The notes under the pieces are model-generated. The model made no database searches, was not told the DNA's origin, and saw only the letters and a program-made list of their open reading frames with translations. From Thermoactinospora rubra (GTDB lineage Bacteria; Actinomycetota; Actinomycetes; Streptosporangiales; Streptosporangiaceae), in assembly GCF_002093975.1 (NCBI RefSeq), contig NZ_KZ084335.1, forward strand, positions 85,300 through 146,554: a stretch of DNA of 61,255 nucleotides, written 5' to 3'. The translations under genes and the position numbers were made by a program. This document shows, in pieces, positions 36,388 through 47,136 of this stretch (position 1 is its first letter; every line of letters begins with the position of its first letter).

Positions 36388-37319
36388 GGCTGCCGCCGTT
36401 CGGCTTCGGCGCCGCGCCCATCGGCAACCTCTTCACCGCCGTCGGCGACGAGGAGGCCCGCGCCGCCGTCGACGCCGCCTGGGAGGCGGGGATCCGGTAC
36501 TACGACACGGCGCCCCACTACGGCCTGGGCCTGTCCGAGCGCCGCCTGGGCGAGGCGCTGCGCGGCCGGTCCGGGTACGTGCTGTCCACCAAGGTCGGCC
36601 GCCGCCTCGTCCCCGGCCCCCTCGCCCGGGACTCCGAGGGCTTCGACGTGGTCGCCGGCCTGCGCCGCGTCTGGGACTTCTCCCGCGACGGCGTGCTGCG
36701 CTCGCTGGAGGAGTCCCTGGTACGGCTGGGCCTGGACAGGGTCGACCTGGTCCTCGTCCACGACCCGGACGAGCACATGGACCAGGCGCTGCGCGAGGCC
36801 TATCCGGCGCTCGCCTCGCTCAGGGACCAGGGCGTCGTCCGGGCCGTCGGGGTCGGCGTGAATCAGTGGCAGGCGCCGCTGCGCTTCGTCCGGGAGACCG
36901 ACGTCGACGTCGTGCTCCTCGCCAACCGCTACACCCTGCTCGACCGCTCGGGCCTGCCGCTGCTGGAGGCGTGCGCGGAGCGCGGCGTCCAGGTGATCGC
37001 GGCGGGGGTCTTCAACAGCGGCCTGCTCGCCACCGACACGCCCTCCGGCACCTTCGACTACGCCCCGGCGCCGCAGCCTCTGGTGGAGCGCGCCCGCGCG
37101 CTCGCCGCCGCCTGCGCCCGGCACGGGGTGTCGCTGCCGCAGGCCGCCATGGCCTTCCCCCTGCGGCATCCGGCCGTGACGTCGGTGCTCGTCGGCGCCC
37201 GGTCGGCCGCCGAGGTCCGGCGCAACGCCGAGCTGTGGCGCCGCCCCGTCCCCGACACCCTCTGGGCGGACCTGGCGGAGGCGGCTCACGCGGGAACGAA
37301 GATCCAGCCCTCGCCGTAG
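36384..37319 (+). CDS. Aldo/keto reductase, L-fucose (D-threo-aldose) 1-dehydrogenase type
   Basis: A 311-residue AKR TIM barrel. DTAPHYGLGLSERRLGEAL (about 34-52) contains the catalytic Asp and Tyr; Lys is in VLSTKVGRRL and His in LVLVHDPDEH. The length and the NRYTLLDRSGLPLLEACAERG segment are those of L-fucose/D-threo-aldose dehydrogenases. It would oxidise the sugar to the lactone, the first step; no lactonase or transporter is in the cluster. Overlaps the SDR stop (ATGA), and its last 34 bases overlap the convergent LigD-like gene. Confidence 0.84.
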   Translation: MRLPPFGFGAAPIGNLFTAVGDEEARAAVDAAWEAGIRYYDTAPHYGLGLSERRLGEALRGRSGYVLSTKVGRRLVPGPLARDSEGFDVVAGLRRVWDFSRDGVLRSLEESLVRLGLDRVDLVLVHDPDEHMDQALREAYPALASLRDQGVVRAVGVGVNQWQAPLRFVRETDVDVVLLANRYTLLDRSGLPLLEACAERGVQVIAAGVFNSGLLATDTPSGTFDYAPAPQPLVERARALAAACARHGVSLPQAAMAFPLRHPAVTSVLVGARSAAEVRRNAELWRRPVPDTLWADLAEAAHAGTKIQPSP

Positions 37320-38230
37320 GGGGCGTCCAGGCGCTTGCCGACCACGCCCGGCAGGCCCTGCTCCCGGGCCGCCTGCCGTACCGCCTGGAACTCGCCGCGC
37401 CACGACGGGGCGGTCTGCCACCGCGCGCCCGCGATCCGCAGCTCCTCCAGCCGGGCCCGCCGGTCCTCGTACGGCTCGCCCACCAGCGACCGGCCGTCCA
37501 GGTAGAGCAGGTCGTAGCAGACGAAGATCCCGGCGCCGGACAGCGTGACCATCTCCCCGTCGAGCACGGCCGTGCGGCTGCCGAACGACCTCGCCAGCCG
37601 GTCCAGCCCCCGGACGGTGGTGCGCCCGCCCTGGACCGGCACGAGCACGCGCTCGCCGCCCCAGGCGAACTCGAACGCATAACGCTCGACGTCGCGGGGC
37701 GGGCGGGACCGCTCGACCGGCTCGGCGGGCTCGACGTCCGGGAACGGGTCCCGCGTGGGCGGATCCATCCGATGGATCATCCAGTTCTTGCCGTCGGTCT
37801 GGAACAGCACGAACCGGCCCGACGCCCGCTCGCCGTGGAGCACCACCTTGACCTCGCGGTCGCTCCACTTCTCGGTCTCGTAGGTGCCGCTGTCCCAGAT
37901 CGTCATCGTGCCGCCGCCGTACTCGCCCCGGGGGATCTCGCCGTGGAAGGCGGCATACTCCATCGGGTGGTCCTCGGTGTGCACGGCCAGGTGGTTGACC
38001 TTGGGATCCTCCGGCAGGCCCTTGGGGATCGCCCAGGAGGCCAGCACGCCCTCGCGAGCCAGGCGCAGGTCCCAGTGGAGGGAGCGGGCGTGGTGCTCGT
38101 GGATGACGAAGGTGTCGCCGTCCCCATCGCTTCGGGGACGGGGTTCGCCGAAGGGCTCGGGCGTGCGCGCGGGGTCGCGCTTGCCGCGGTACCGCTGGAG
38201 TTTGTCGGCTCTGTCGGCTCTGTCGGCCAC
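37286..38230 (-). CDS. LigD-like 3'-phosphoesterase fused to a degenerate ATP-dependent ligase domain
   Basis: A 314-residue protein. Residues about 38-155 are a complete LigD phosphoesterase domain (FVIHEHHARSLHWDLRL; HTEDHPMEY; HGEIPRGEYGGG). About 185-314 follow the ligase nucleotidyltransferase fold (AVLDGEMV; YDLLYLDGRSL; PGVVGKRLDAPYG), but the adenylation motif KxDG is AWGG (189-192), so the acceptor lysine is missing, and the OB-fold is absent. It should trim 3' ends but not seal nicks. The GTG start follows three 9-bp repeats (ADRADRAD). It lies 15 bases after the GntR gene on the same strand. Confidence 0.82.
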   Translation of the reverse strand: MADRADRADKLQRYRGKRDPARTPEPFGEPRPRSDGDGDTFVIHEHHARSLHWDLRLAREGVLASWAIPKGLPEDPKVNHLAVHTEDHPMEYAAFHGEIPRGEYGGGTMTIWDSGTYETEKWSDREVKVVLHGERASGRFVLFQTDGKNWMIHRMDPPTRDPFPDVEPAEPVERSRPPRDVERYAFEFAWGGERVLVPVQGGRTTVRGLDRLARSFGSRTAVLDGEMVTLSGAGIFVCYDLLYLDGRSLVGEPYEDRRARLEELRIAGARWQTAPSWRGEFQAVRQAAREQGLPGVVGKRLDAPYGEGWIFVPA

Positions 38231-38245
38231 TCCGTGGTCTTACCC

Positions 38246-38944
38246 CTAGCCGAGCGCCTTTCTCAGCCACGACTCCACGCCCGAGATGTGCACCGTGGCC
38301 CACGCCCGGGCGACGTCGGGCTGGCGGGCGGCGATGGCCTCGTAGATGGCGGTGTGCTGCTCCATGGTCTTGGCGACCGCGCCCTCCTCGGTCAGGCCGC
38401 GCCAGATCCGCGCGCGCTGCGTCGGGCCGGCGAGGCTCTCGACGAAGGAGCACAGCACGCTGTTGCCGGAGCCGCGGGCGATGCGGTGGTGGAACTTCAG
38501 GTCGTTGTCGACCAGCTCCTCGACCGTGGGGTCCGGGGGGAAGGAGTCGAGGATGGCGCGCAGCTCCTCGACCTCCTCGTCGGTCATCAGCTCGGTCGCC
38601 ATCGCGGTCGCGGCGGGCTCCAGGATGCGGCGCACCTCGAAGAACTGGATGACGGTGTCGTCGCGGTGCAGGTCCAGGACGAAGGAGAGGGTCTCGAGGA
38701 GCAGGCGGGGCTCCAGGCTGGTCACGTAGGTGCCGTCGCCCTGCCGTACGTCGAGGACGTTGATCAGGGCGAGGGCTCGGACGGCTTCGCGGAGCGAGTT
38801 GCGCGACAGGCCCAGGCGTTCGGCGAGGTCCGCCTCCTTCGGCAGCCTGTCGCCCGGCGCCAGCTCGCCCGAGAGGATCATCTGCTTGATCTTGCCGATC
38901 GCGGCGTCGGTGACGGCCACCCTTGGCTCCGCTCCCTCAGACAT
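38246..38944 (-). CDS. GntR/FadR-subfamily (FCD) regulator
   Basis: A 232-residue regulator. The N-terminal winged helix has LAPGDRLPKEADLAERLGLSRNSLREAVRAL (two pieces, about residues 28-58). The all-helical FCD domain (about 85-225) has metal-binding His/Asp positions in FFEVRRILEP, DLKFHHRIAR and EQHTAIYEAIAAR. The ATG at 38944 lies inside a perfect palindrome ACATCGGATGT; GTG 38920 with GGAG upstream is an alternative start. Near-copies of the palindrome flank the fucose operon promoter, so it most likely represses that operon and itself, with a sugar acid as inducer. Confidence 0.85.
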   Translation of the reverse strand: MSEGAEPRVAVTDAAIGKIKQMILSGELAPGDRLPKEADLAERLGLSRNSLREAVRALALINVLDVRQGDGTYVTSLEPRLLLETLSFVLDLHRDDTVIQFFEVRRILEPAATAMATELMTDEEVEELRAILDSFPPDPTVEELVDNDLKFHHRIARGSGNSVLCSFVESLAGPTQRARIWRGLTEEGAVAKTMEQHTAIYEAIAARQPDVARAWATVHISGVESWLRKALG

Positions 38945-38951
38945 CGGATGT
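38941..38951. promoter_or_regulatory. GntR autoregulatory operator ACATCGGATGT overlapping the start codon
   Basis: Perfect 11-base palindrome containing the annotated ATG. A -10-like TAGACT lies 13 bases before the ATG on the minus strand, putting the likely transcription start within the palindrome. Recurs at 33445 and 33520. Confidence 0.55.
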
Positions 38952-39097
38952 TTCCTCAGTCTATGAGAGCACCACTCTCCGTCGCGTGTTGCTCGCCGTC
39001 CTGGACGTTGCCCTTGGGTGGGGGCGGGACTGTGAGGTGGTCAACCCCGACTCTCTGTCGCGTGTCGCCCGGGGCGGGCGTAGAGGTGGAGGAGGGG

Positions 39098-41250
<2,153 letters not shown>

Positions 41251-41351
41251 ACCTCCCTGTATAGACGAGCCCACCGACAATTCCGCGGCCCGCCGGAGAG
41301 TTTTACGCGGCAATCGGCACGCAATCACCCGCCGGAGCCGGCGGCGGCGGG

Positions 41352-41978
41352 TCAGAAGTCGGCGAGCAGGCGGCCGGCCGCGATCTCGATGCGCTGCTGG
41401 ATCTGCTCGTAGGTGCGCCGGCCGCGCAGCATCTCCAGCAGCTCGTGCACCCACACGCTGGCCAGCGACCCGGCCAGCGCGACCTCCTCCTCTGTGGCCT
41501 GGTCACGGCCGGACACCCGCAGCAGCAGCCCGGTCATGCGGTCGCCGAACGGCGTCTCGACCTCGGCCAGGATGAGCGAGCGGATGAGGGCGTCGGCCAG
41601 CTCGGGCTCGCGCATGAGGCCCCTGGTGGCGCGCATGAGCACGTCGACCGCGCGGCCCGCCGCGGTGGCCGCGCTCGGCGGCCGGCGCTCGATGGAGCTC
41701 TCCAGCAGGTCGATCTCCTCGCTGACCACCGCCACGACGAGGTCCATCTTCGAGGGGAAGTAGCGGTAGAGCGTGCCGAGCGCGACGCCGGCGCGCTCGG
41801 CGACGGTGCGCATCTGCATGGCCTCGACGCCGCCGCGGGAGGCGAGGGCGGCCGCCGCCTGCACGATCCTCTTGCGGCGCTGGTGCTGGCTGCGCGTGCG
41901 GACGCCTGAGGACACCGAGGGCGCCTCGCTGTCCACGGCTCTCTGCTCGGGGACCGCGGGCGCGGTGGGGATGCGCAT
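41352..41978 (-). CDS. kstR: KstR-like TetR-family repressor
   Basis: A 208-residue TetR protein. The DNA-binding helices read RRKRIVQAAAALASRGG, then MQMRTVAERAGVALGTLYRY and FPSKMDLV (about residues 34-78), very close to KstR of Mycobacterium as I recall it. The C-terminal ligand domain is more diverged. KstR represses cholesterol genes and is released by 3-oxo-cholestenoyl-CoA. Its own start is overlapped by a KstR-like box (41979-41992) and it is divergent from the FadD17-ChsE-ChsH-Ltp2 operon. KstR-like boxes occur at five other places in this window. Confidence 0.82.
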   Translation of the reverse strand: MRIPTAPAVPEQRAVDSEAPSVSSGVRTRSQHQRRKRIVQAAAALASRGGVEAMQMRTVAERAGVALGTLYRYFPSKMDLVVAVVSEEIDLLESSIERRPPSAATAAGRAVDVLMRATRGLMREPELADALIRSLILAEVETPFGDRMTGLLLRVSGRDQATEEEVALAGSLASVWVHELLEMLRGRRTYEQIQQRIEIAAGRLLADF

Positions 41979-41992
41979 GAGAACACGTTATC
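41979..41992. promoter_or_regulatory. KstR-like autoregulatory site GAGAACACGTTATC
   Basis: Intact AAC-AC-GTT core with both outermost consensus bases changed. It abuts the ATG of the repressor gene, implying a leaderless or near-leaderless mRNA and tight autoregulation. Confidence 0.55.
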
Positions 41993-42111
41993 TGATTTTT
42001 CCGCCCCTGGCTTGTTACTGGCGAGTCACTAAAGAGCCCGCATACCCCCATGTCTACCGCGTTTCCACAATATGTCAGGACTTTGGCGGAAAAGAGACAC
42101 TGGACAGTTAT

Positions 42112-42125
42112 TAGAATCTGTTCTA
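42112..42125. promoter_or_regulatory. KstR-like operator TAGAATCTGTTCTA at the fadD17 operon promoter
   Basis: One change from the consensus core (AAT for AAC) but perfect TAGAA/TTCTA arms. Its left half TAGAAT is also an excellent -10 hexamer, 47 bases upstream of the fadD17-like ATG. Confidence 0.6.
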
Positions 42126-42140
42126 CTTTGCCAGAAGCTG

Positions 42141-42154
42141 ACCGAGCGCTTGGT
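42141..42154. promoter_or_regulatory. KstR2-type site ACCGAGCGCTTGGT upstream of fadD17
   Basis: One mismatch to AnCAAGnnCTTGnT. Located between the -10/KstR site and the ribosome-binding site, so a bound protein would block the transcript's start. Confidence 0.45.
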
Positions 42155-42163
42155 GGAGGCGCG

Positions 42164-43759
42164 ATGACCGCTGGCCCGTTCGCCGTCCTCCTGGCGGCCC
42201 GCGCGGGCGACGACCGCCCGGGGCTGCTGTCGGAGGACCATGGCTGGACGTGGCGCGAGCACGTCGAAAGCTCCCGCGCCCACGCCGCCTGGCTGGACCG
42301 GGCCGGTCCCGCGGGTCTCCACGTGGGCGTGCTCCTCGACAACACGCCCGAGATGGTCTTCCTCATCGGCGCCGCCGCGCTGAGCGGCCACGTGCTCGTC
42401 GCCCTCAACCCCACCCGCTCGGTCGAGGAGCTGACGCGCGACGCCAGGGCCACCGACGTGGGCCTGCTGCTGTGGGACGACCCGTACGGCGAGGCCGCCC
42501 GCGCGGTCGCCGGCGCCCTCGGTGTCCCGGCCCGCCACGCCGCGGACACCCGGGCGACAGGCATTCCCACGAGCCCGCCGGGCGAGCTCGTCATGCTGAT
42601 CTTCACCTCGGGCACCTCGGGACGGCCGCGCGCCGTCCGCGTGACCCAGCGGAAGATCGCCGTCCCCGGCACGAGCCTGGCCGCCCTGCTCCGGCCCGAG
42701 GACGTGGTCTACTGCTCGATGCCGCTGTTCCACTCCGGCGCCGTCATGGCCGCCTACGCCCCGGCCGTGGCCTCCGGGGCCGCGCTGGCGCTCCGCCGCC
42801 GCTTCTCGGCCTCGGCCGTGCTGCCGGACGTGCGCCGGTACGGCTGCACCTACCTGCACTTCGTCGGCAAGGCGCTGTCCTACGTCCTGGCCACGCCCGA
42901 GCGGCCCGACGACGCCGACAACCCACTGCGGATCGCCTTCGGCAACGAGGGCGGCGCGACGGCGGTCCGCCGGTTCGGCGAGCGGTTCGGCTGCCACGTC
43001 GTTGACGCCTTCGGCTCCACCGAGACCGCGATCTCCATCACGCCCGACCCGTCAGGGCCGCCGGGCAGCCTGGGGCGGCTGCCGGAGGGCGTCGAGATCC
43101 GCGACCCGGTGACGGGGCGGCGGTGCGCGACGGCGGTCCTGGACGGCGGGCGCCTGCTCAACCCCGGCGAGGCGATCGGCGAGCTGGTCAACGTCGGCGG
43201 GACCGGCCTGTTCGACGGCTACTACGCCGACCCGGAGGCCGACCGCGAGCGCGTCCGCGACGGCGCCTTCTGGTCCGGCGACCTGGCCTACGCCGACGCC
43301 GGCGGCTACGTCTACTTCGCCGGGCGCGGCACCGAGCGGCTGCGCGTGGACGGGGAGAACCTGGCCGTCGCGCCGATCGAGGAGGTCCTGCGGCAGTTCC
43401 CCGGCGTCGTCGAGGCCGCCGTGTACCCCGTGCCCGACGCCGCGGCCGGCGACCAGGTCATGGCCGCGCTCGTGCTCGACGGCGACTTCGACCCCGGCGC
43501 GTTCGAGGAGTTCCTCGCGGGCCGCAAGGACCTCGGCGCCAAGGCGGCGCCCCGCTACGTCCGCGTCAGCGCCGACCTGCCGCGGACGCCGTCGCACAAG
43601 GTCCTCAAGCGCCACCTCGCCCGGGAGGCCTGGCGCACCCGGGATCCCGTGTGGCGCCGCGCCCGCGCCGGGCAGTACCGGCGGCTGACGGGGCGGGACG
43701 TCGAGGCCATCGAGGACGAGTTCGCACGGCACGGCCGGCAGCACCTTCTGGAGAGCTAG
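42164..43759 (+). CDS. fadD17: FadD17-like acyl-CoA synthetase
   Basis: A 531-residue ANL ligase. P-loop-like IFTSGTSGRPRAV (about 147-159), the VDAFGSTETAISI motif (about 283-295), WSGDLAYADAGGYVYFAGR (about 370-388) and catalytic Lys in SHKVLKRHLA near the C-terminus. Phrases such as CSMPLFHSGAV, FSASAVLPDVRRYG and LSYVLATPERPDDADNPLR match mycobacterial FadD17, a KstR-regulon member. It activates a steroid side-chain or fatty acid with CoA. GGAGG lies four bases before ATG 42164. First gene of a six-gene operon ending with Ltp2. Confidence 0.87.
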   Translation: MTAGPFAVLLAARAGDDRPGLLSEDHGWTWREHVESSRAHAAWLDRAGPAGLHVGVLLDNTPEMVFLIGAAALSGHVLVALNPTRSVEELTRDARATDVGLLLWDDPYGEAARAVAGALGVPARHAADTRATGIPTSPPGELVMLIFTSGTSGRPRAVRVTQRKIAVPGTSLAALLRPEDVVYCSMPLFHSGAVMAAYAPAVASGAALALRRRFSASAVLPDVRRYGCTYLHFVGKALSYVLATPERPDDADNPLRIAFGNEGGATAVRRFGERFGCHVVDAFGSTETAISITPDPSGPPGSLGRLPEGVEIRDPVTGRRCATAVLDGGRLLNPGEAIGELVNVGGTGLFDGYYADPEADRERVRDGAFWSGDLAYADAGGYVYFAGRGTERLRVDGENLAVAPIEEVLRQFPGVVEAAVYPVPDAAAGDQVMAALVLDGDFDPGAFEEFLAGRKDLGAKAAPRYVRVSADLPRTPSHKVLKRHLAREAWRTRDPVWRRARAGQYRRLTGRDVEAIEDEFARHGRQHLLES

Positions 43760-44673
43760 TGGACTTCACCCTGGACGAGACACAACGGGACCTGCGGGCG
43801 CTCGCCGAGGGCGTCCTGGCCAAGGAGGCCACGCCCGAGCGCGGCGGCCGGCCGTACGACGAGAAGACCTGGCGCGCCATGACCGAGACCGGGCTGGCGG
43901 ACGTGTGCGTGCCCGAGGAGGCGGGCGGCGCGGGGCAGGGCGCGGTGGAGATGGCCGTGGTGCTGCGCGAGGTCGGCGCCCGCGCGGCCCCCGTGCCCGC
44001 CCTCGGGCACCTGGCCGGGACCCTGGCCCTGGCCCGGTACGGCAGGGCGGTCGAGGGCCTGGTGACGGTGGCGGCCCAGGGCTCGGGACGGCGCTTCCGG
44101 TCCGTCCCCTACGCCGCCCAGGCCGACCACATCCTCATCGCGGCCGACGACGGCGTCCACCTCGCGCGGAACCCGGCGCTGACCCCCGAGTTCACCGCCA
44201 CCGGCGAGCCCGCCGCCACCGTCGCCTTCGAGCGGGCCGACCGGATCGCCGACGACCCCGCGCCCCTGCGCACGCTCATGCGGATCGCGATCGCCGCCCA
44301 GGCCGGCGGCGTCCTGGCGGGCGCGCTCAAGCTGACCACCGACCACGTCAAGGCCAGGCGCCAGTTCGGCCGCGCGCTGGCCGAGTTCCAGGCCGTGACC
44401 ATGCAGGTCGCCGACGTCTACATCGCCTCGCGCGCCCTGGACGTGGCGATGTGGGCGGCGGCGTGGGGCGGCGACGAGACCGACGCGGCCGTGGCGGCCT
44501 TCCACGTCTCGGAGGCATTCAAGGCCCTCTACACCTGCCAGCACCTGCACGGCGGCCTGGGCCTGGACGTGACCTACCCGCTGCACCGCTACTTCGCCCA
44601 GGCCAAGCACCTGGCGCACCTGCTCGGCGGCGCCGACGCCCAGCTCGACCTGATTGGAGCGCTCGCCCGATGA
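43759..44673 (+). CDS. ChsE1/FadE28-like acyl-CoA dehydrogenase subunit
   Basis: A 304-residue short acyl-CoA dehydrogenase, well below the usual 380, as in the small subunits of the mycobacterial heterotetrameric steroid acyl-CoA dehydrogenases (FadE28, FadE27). C-terminal LKLTTDHVKARRQFGRALAE and LHGGLGLDVTYPLHRYF are FAD-binding segments; the middle domain is shortened. It should pair with the next gene product. GTG 43759 shares one base with the FadD17 stop codon. Confidence 0.85.
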   Translation: MDFTLDETQRDLRALAEGVLAKEATPERGGRPYDEKTWRAMTETGLADVCVPEEAGGAGQGAVEMAVVLREVGARAAPVPALGHLAGTLALARYGRAVEGLVTVAAQGSGRRFRSVPYAAQADHILIAADDGVHLARNPALTPEFTATGEPAATVAFERADRIADDPAPLRTLMRIAIAAQAGGVLAGALKLTTDHVKARRQFGRALAEFQAVTMQVADVYIASRALDVAMWAAAWGGDETDAAVAAFHVSEAFKALYTCQHLHGGLGLDVTYPLHRYFAQAKHLAHLLGGADAQLDLIGALAR

Positions 44674-45818
44674 TGATCGACCTGACCGCCGAGCAGGAGC
44701 GGCTGCGCGCCGAGCTGCGCGAGTACTTCCGGACCTGCCTGACCCCCGAGGACCGCGGGAAGATCGCCGAGGATCCCTTCGGCGAGCACTACATGGAGCA
44801 CTGCCGCCGCCTCGGCCGCGACGGCAAGCTCGGCGTCGGCTGGCCCAAGGAGTACGGCGGAGGCGGCTACGGCCCCGTCGAGCAGCAGATCTTCGCCAAC
44901 GAGATCGCCCGCGCCGGCGTGCCGTACCCGATCATCACGCTCCAGACCGTCGGCCCGACCCTGATGCAGTACGGCACGCGGGAGCAGAAGGAGTTCTTCC
45001 TGCCGCGCATCCTGGCGGGGGAGTGCCACTTCGCCATCGGCTACAGCGAGCCGGAGGCGGGCACGGACCTGGCCGCGCTGAAGACCACCGCCGTGCTGGA
45101 CGGCGACCACTACGTCGTCAACGGGCAGAAGATCTTCACCAGCGGCGCCCACTACGCCGACTACGTCTGGCTGGCCGCCCGGACCGGCCCCGACAGGCAC
45201 CGCGGCATCACCATGATGATCGTCGACTGCCGCGACCCGGGGTTCTCCTGGACGCCGATCGTCACCATGGACGGCCGCCACCACACCAACGCCACGTACT
45301 ACTCCGACGTGCGCGTCCCGGTGTCCATGGTGGTCGGCGAGGTCAACAAGGGCTGGGACCTGATCGTCAACCAGCTCAACCACGAGCGCGTCACCCTCGG
45401 CCCGGCGGGCAACATCGGCCGGCTCCGCGACCGCTTCCTGGCCTGGGCCCGCCGCGCGGACCTGCTGGACCATCCCGACGTCCGGCGCGCCCTCGGCCGC
45501 GTCCACGCCTACTTCCGCACCAACGAGCTGCTCAACTGGCAGGTCGCCGCGTCGATGGACCTCGGCTGGCTGGGCGCGCCCGACGCCTCGGCCACCAAGA
45601 TCTACGGCTCGGAGCGCATGCAGGAGGTCGGGCGGCTCATCGCCGAGGTCCTGGCCCGGCACGGCGACCCGGCCGACCCGGACACCGCCGAGTTCATGGA
45701 GAGCCTGGACCACGGGATCAAGGGCGCGGTCGTGCTGACGTTCGGCGGCGGGGTCAACGAGGTGCAGCGCGAGCTGATCGCCATGCTGGGGCTGGGCCTG
45801 CCGAGGCCGCCGCGATGA
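44670..45818 (+). CDS. ChsE2/FadE29-like acyl-CoA dehydrogenase
   Basis: A 382-residue acyl-CoA dehydrogenase with the full FAD and substrate segments: GRDGKLGVGWPKEYGG (about 50-65), FAIGYSEPEAGTDLA (about 121-135), IFTSGAHYADYVWL (about 155-168) and the terminal TFGGGVNEVQRELIA. Close to FadE29 (ChsE2), which with FadE28 dehydrogenates the 3-carbon cholesterol side chain (3-oxo-4-pregnene-20-carboxyl-CoA). Start ATG 44670 overlaps the preceding stop; a second ATG follows at once. Adjacent ChsH2, ChsH1 and Ltp2 homologues reproduce the order of the mycobacterial igr operon. Confidence 0.88.
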   Translation: MMIDLTAEQERLRAELREYFRTCLTPEDRGKIAEDPFGEHYMEHCRRLGRDGKLGVGWPKEYGGGGYGPVEQQIFANEIARAGVPYPIITLQTVGPTLMQYGTREQKEFFLPRILAGECHFAIGYSEPEAGTDLAALKTTAVLDGDHYVVNGQKIFTSGAHYADYVWLAARTGPDRHRGITMMIVDCRDPGFSWTPIVTMDGRHHTNATYYSDVRVPVSMVVGEVNKGWDLIVNQLNHERVTLGPAGNIGRLRDRFLAWARRADLLDHPDVRRALGRVHAYFRTNELLNWQVAASMDLGWLGAPDASATKIYGSERMQEVGRLIAEVLARHGDPADPDTAEFMESLDHGIKGAVVLTFGGGVNEVQRELIAMLGLGLPRPPR

Positions 45819-46738
45819 CCGGGCAGGACATGACCGGGCAAGACATGACCGGGCGGGACCTGCACGAGCTGGCCGGCAAGCAGGCCGCCCTGGGCGAGGT
45901 GCGCGGCGCGCCGGGGCCCGACCCGGTCAACGAGACCATGATCCGCCACTGGCTGGAGGCCATGGGCGACGCCAATCCCGCCTACCTGGAGCGCGGCGTC
46001 GCGCCGCCCGCGATGTCGCAGGTGTGGACGATGCCCGGGCTCGCGCGGGCCAGGCAGGCCACCCCGGTCGACGACGTGCTCGCGGCGCTGGATGCCGGCG
46101 GCTACACCGGCGTCGTCGCCACCGACTGCGACCAGACCTACCACCGCTATGCCAGGGTCGGCGAGCGCCTCACACCGGGCACGCGCTTCACGAGCCTGGC
46201 CGGGCCCAAGAAGACGGCGCTGGGCGAGGGCTACTTCGTCACCTGGACCGTCGTCTGGTACGCCGAGGACGACTCGCCGGTCGCCGAGATGATGTTCCGC
46301 GTGCTGAAGTTCCGGCCACGGGAGCGGCGGCAGCCGTACCCGCTCAAACCGGCCGCTGGCCGCGACACCGAGTTCTTCTGGGAGGGCGTGCGGCGGCGGG
46401 AGCTGCGCATCCAGCGCTGCCTGGACTGCGGCCAGTTGCGGCACCCGCCCGGGCCGCTGTGCCCCTCCTGCCGGTCGGCCAACCGGGGACACACGGTCGC
46501 CACAGGCGAGGGGACCGTCTACAGCTACGTCGTCCACCACCATCCGCCCGTCCCGGGACGGGAGACGCCGTACGTGGTGGCGGTGGTGGAGCTTCCCGAG
46601 GGCGTGAGGATCGTAGGAAATATCGTGAATTGTCGGATTGATGAGGTGCGCATCGGGATGCCGGTGCGCGTGACGTACCAGGCCATGGACGACGAGCTCG
46701 TCCTGCCGATGTGGGCGCCGCGGGAGGCGCGATGCTGA
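45815..46738 (+). CDS. chsH2: ChsH2-like MaoC plus DUF35 protein
   Basis: A 307-residue two-domain protein: hot-dog MaoC-like domain (about 20-165) without the Asp/His hydratase pair, then a DUF35 domain (about 185-305) with zinc ribbon CLDCGQLRHPPGPLCPSC and an OB-fold (TVYSYVVHHHPP). In Mycobacterium ChsH2 pairs with ChsH1 as hydratase while its DUF35 domain binds Ltp2. Same length and order here. The N-terminus starts with three tandem copies of MTG(Q/R)D, each beginning with an ATG (45815, 45830, 45845). The first overlaps the upstream stop, so the true start is ambiguous by 10 residues. Confidence 0.87.
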   Translation: MTGQDMTGQDMTGRDLHELAGKQAALGEVRGAPGPDPVNETMIRHWLEAMGDANPAYLERGVAPPAMSQVWTMPGLARARQATPVDDVLAALDAGGYTGVVATDCDQTYHRYARVGERLTPGTRFTSLAGPKKTALGEGYFVTWTVVWYAEDDSPVAEMMFRVLKFRPRERRQPYPLKPAAGRDTEFFWEGVRRRELRIQRCLDCGQLRHPPGPLCPSCRSANRGHTVATGEGTVYSYVVHHHPPVPGRETPYVVAVVELPEGVRIVGNIVNCRIDEVRIGMPVRVTYQAMDDELVLPMWAPREARC

Positions 46739-47136
46739 ACGAAGGCACGGTGCTTCCCGAGCTGTCCATCGACCTCACCCCCACCCTGGTCGTCGCCACG
46801 GCGCTGGCCACGCGGGACTTCACCCCCGTCCACCACGACGTCTCCGGGGCGCGGGCGCAGGGGGCCAAGGACGTCTTCCTCAACATCCTGACCACGATGG
46901 GGCTGATCGAGCGCTACGTCACCGACCACGTGGGACGGCAGGCGGTGATCAAGCGCCTCAGCGTCAGGCTGGGCGTCCCCGCTTATGCGGGCGACCGGCT
47001 GACCTTCACCGGGACCGTGGTCTCGCGCGAGGACTCCCAGGACGGCTCGCAGTACACGGTCGAGGTCCGCGGCAAGGTCAGCATCGGCGACCACGCCACC
47101 GCCACGGTCACGTTCGCCATCCCGGGAGAGGCATGA
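46732..47136 (+). CDS. chsH1: ChsH1-like MaoC hydratase
   Basis: A 134-residue single hot-dog protein with the R-hydratase-type motif RDFTPVHHD (Asp and His near residues 29-34) and GDRLTFTGTVVSRED. It supplies the catalytic residues missing in ChsH2 and hydrates the double bond made by the ChsE pair. ATG 46732 is inside the ChsH2 3' end (7-base overlap); its stop overlaps the Ltp2 ATG. Confidence 0.87.
   Translation: MLNEGTVLPELSIDLTPTLVVATALATRDFTPVHHDVSGARAQGAKDVFLNILTTMGLIERYVTDHVGRQAVIKRLSVRLGVPAYAGDRLTFTGTVVSREDSQDGSQYTVEVRGKVSIGDHATATVTFAIPGEA

Noticed and set aside
37286..38230. A full LigD (polymerase plus ligase) annotation
   Set aside because: The protein has only the phosphoesterase and a shortened ligase domain. 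The polymerase domain, catalytic lysine and OB-fold are missing.
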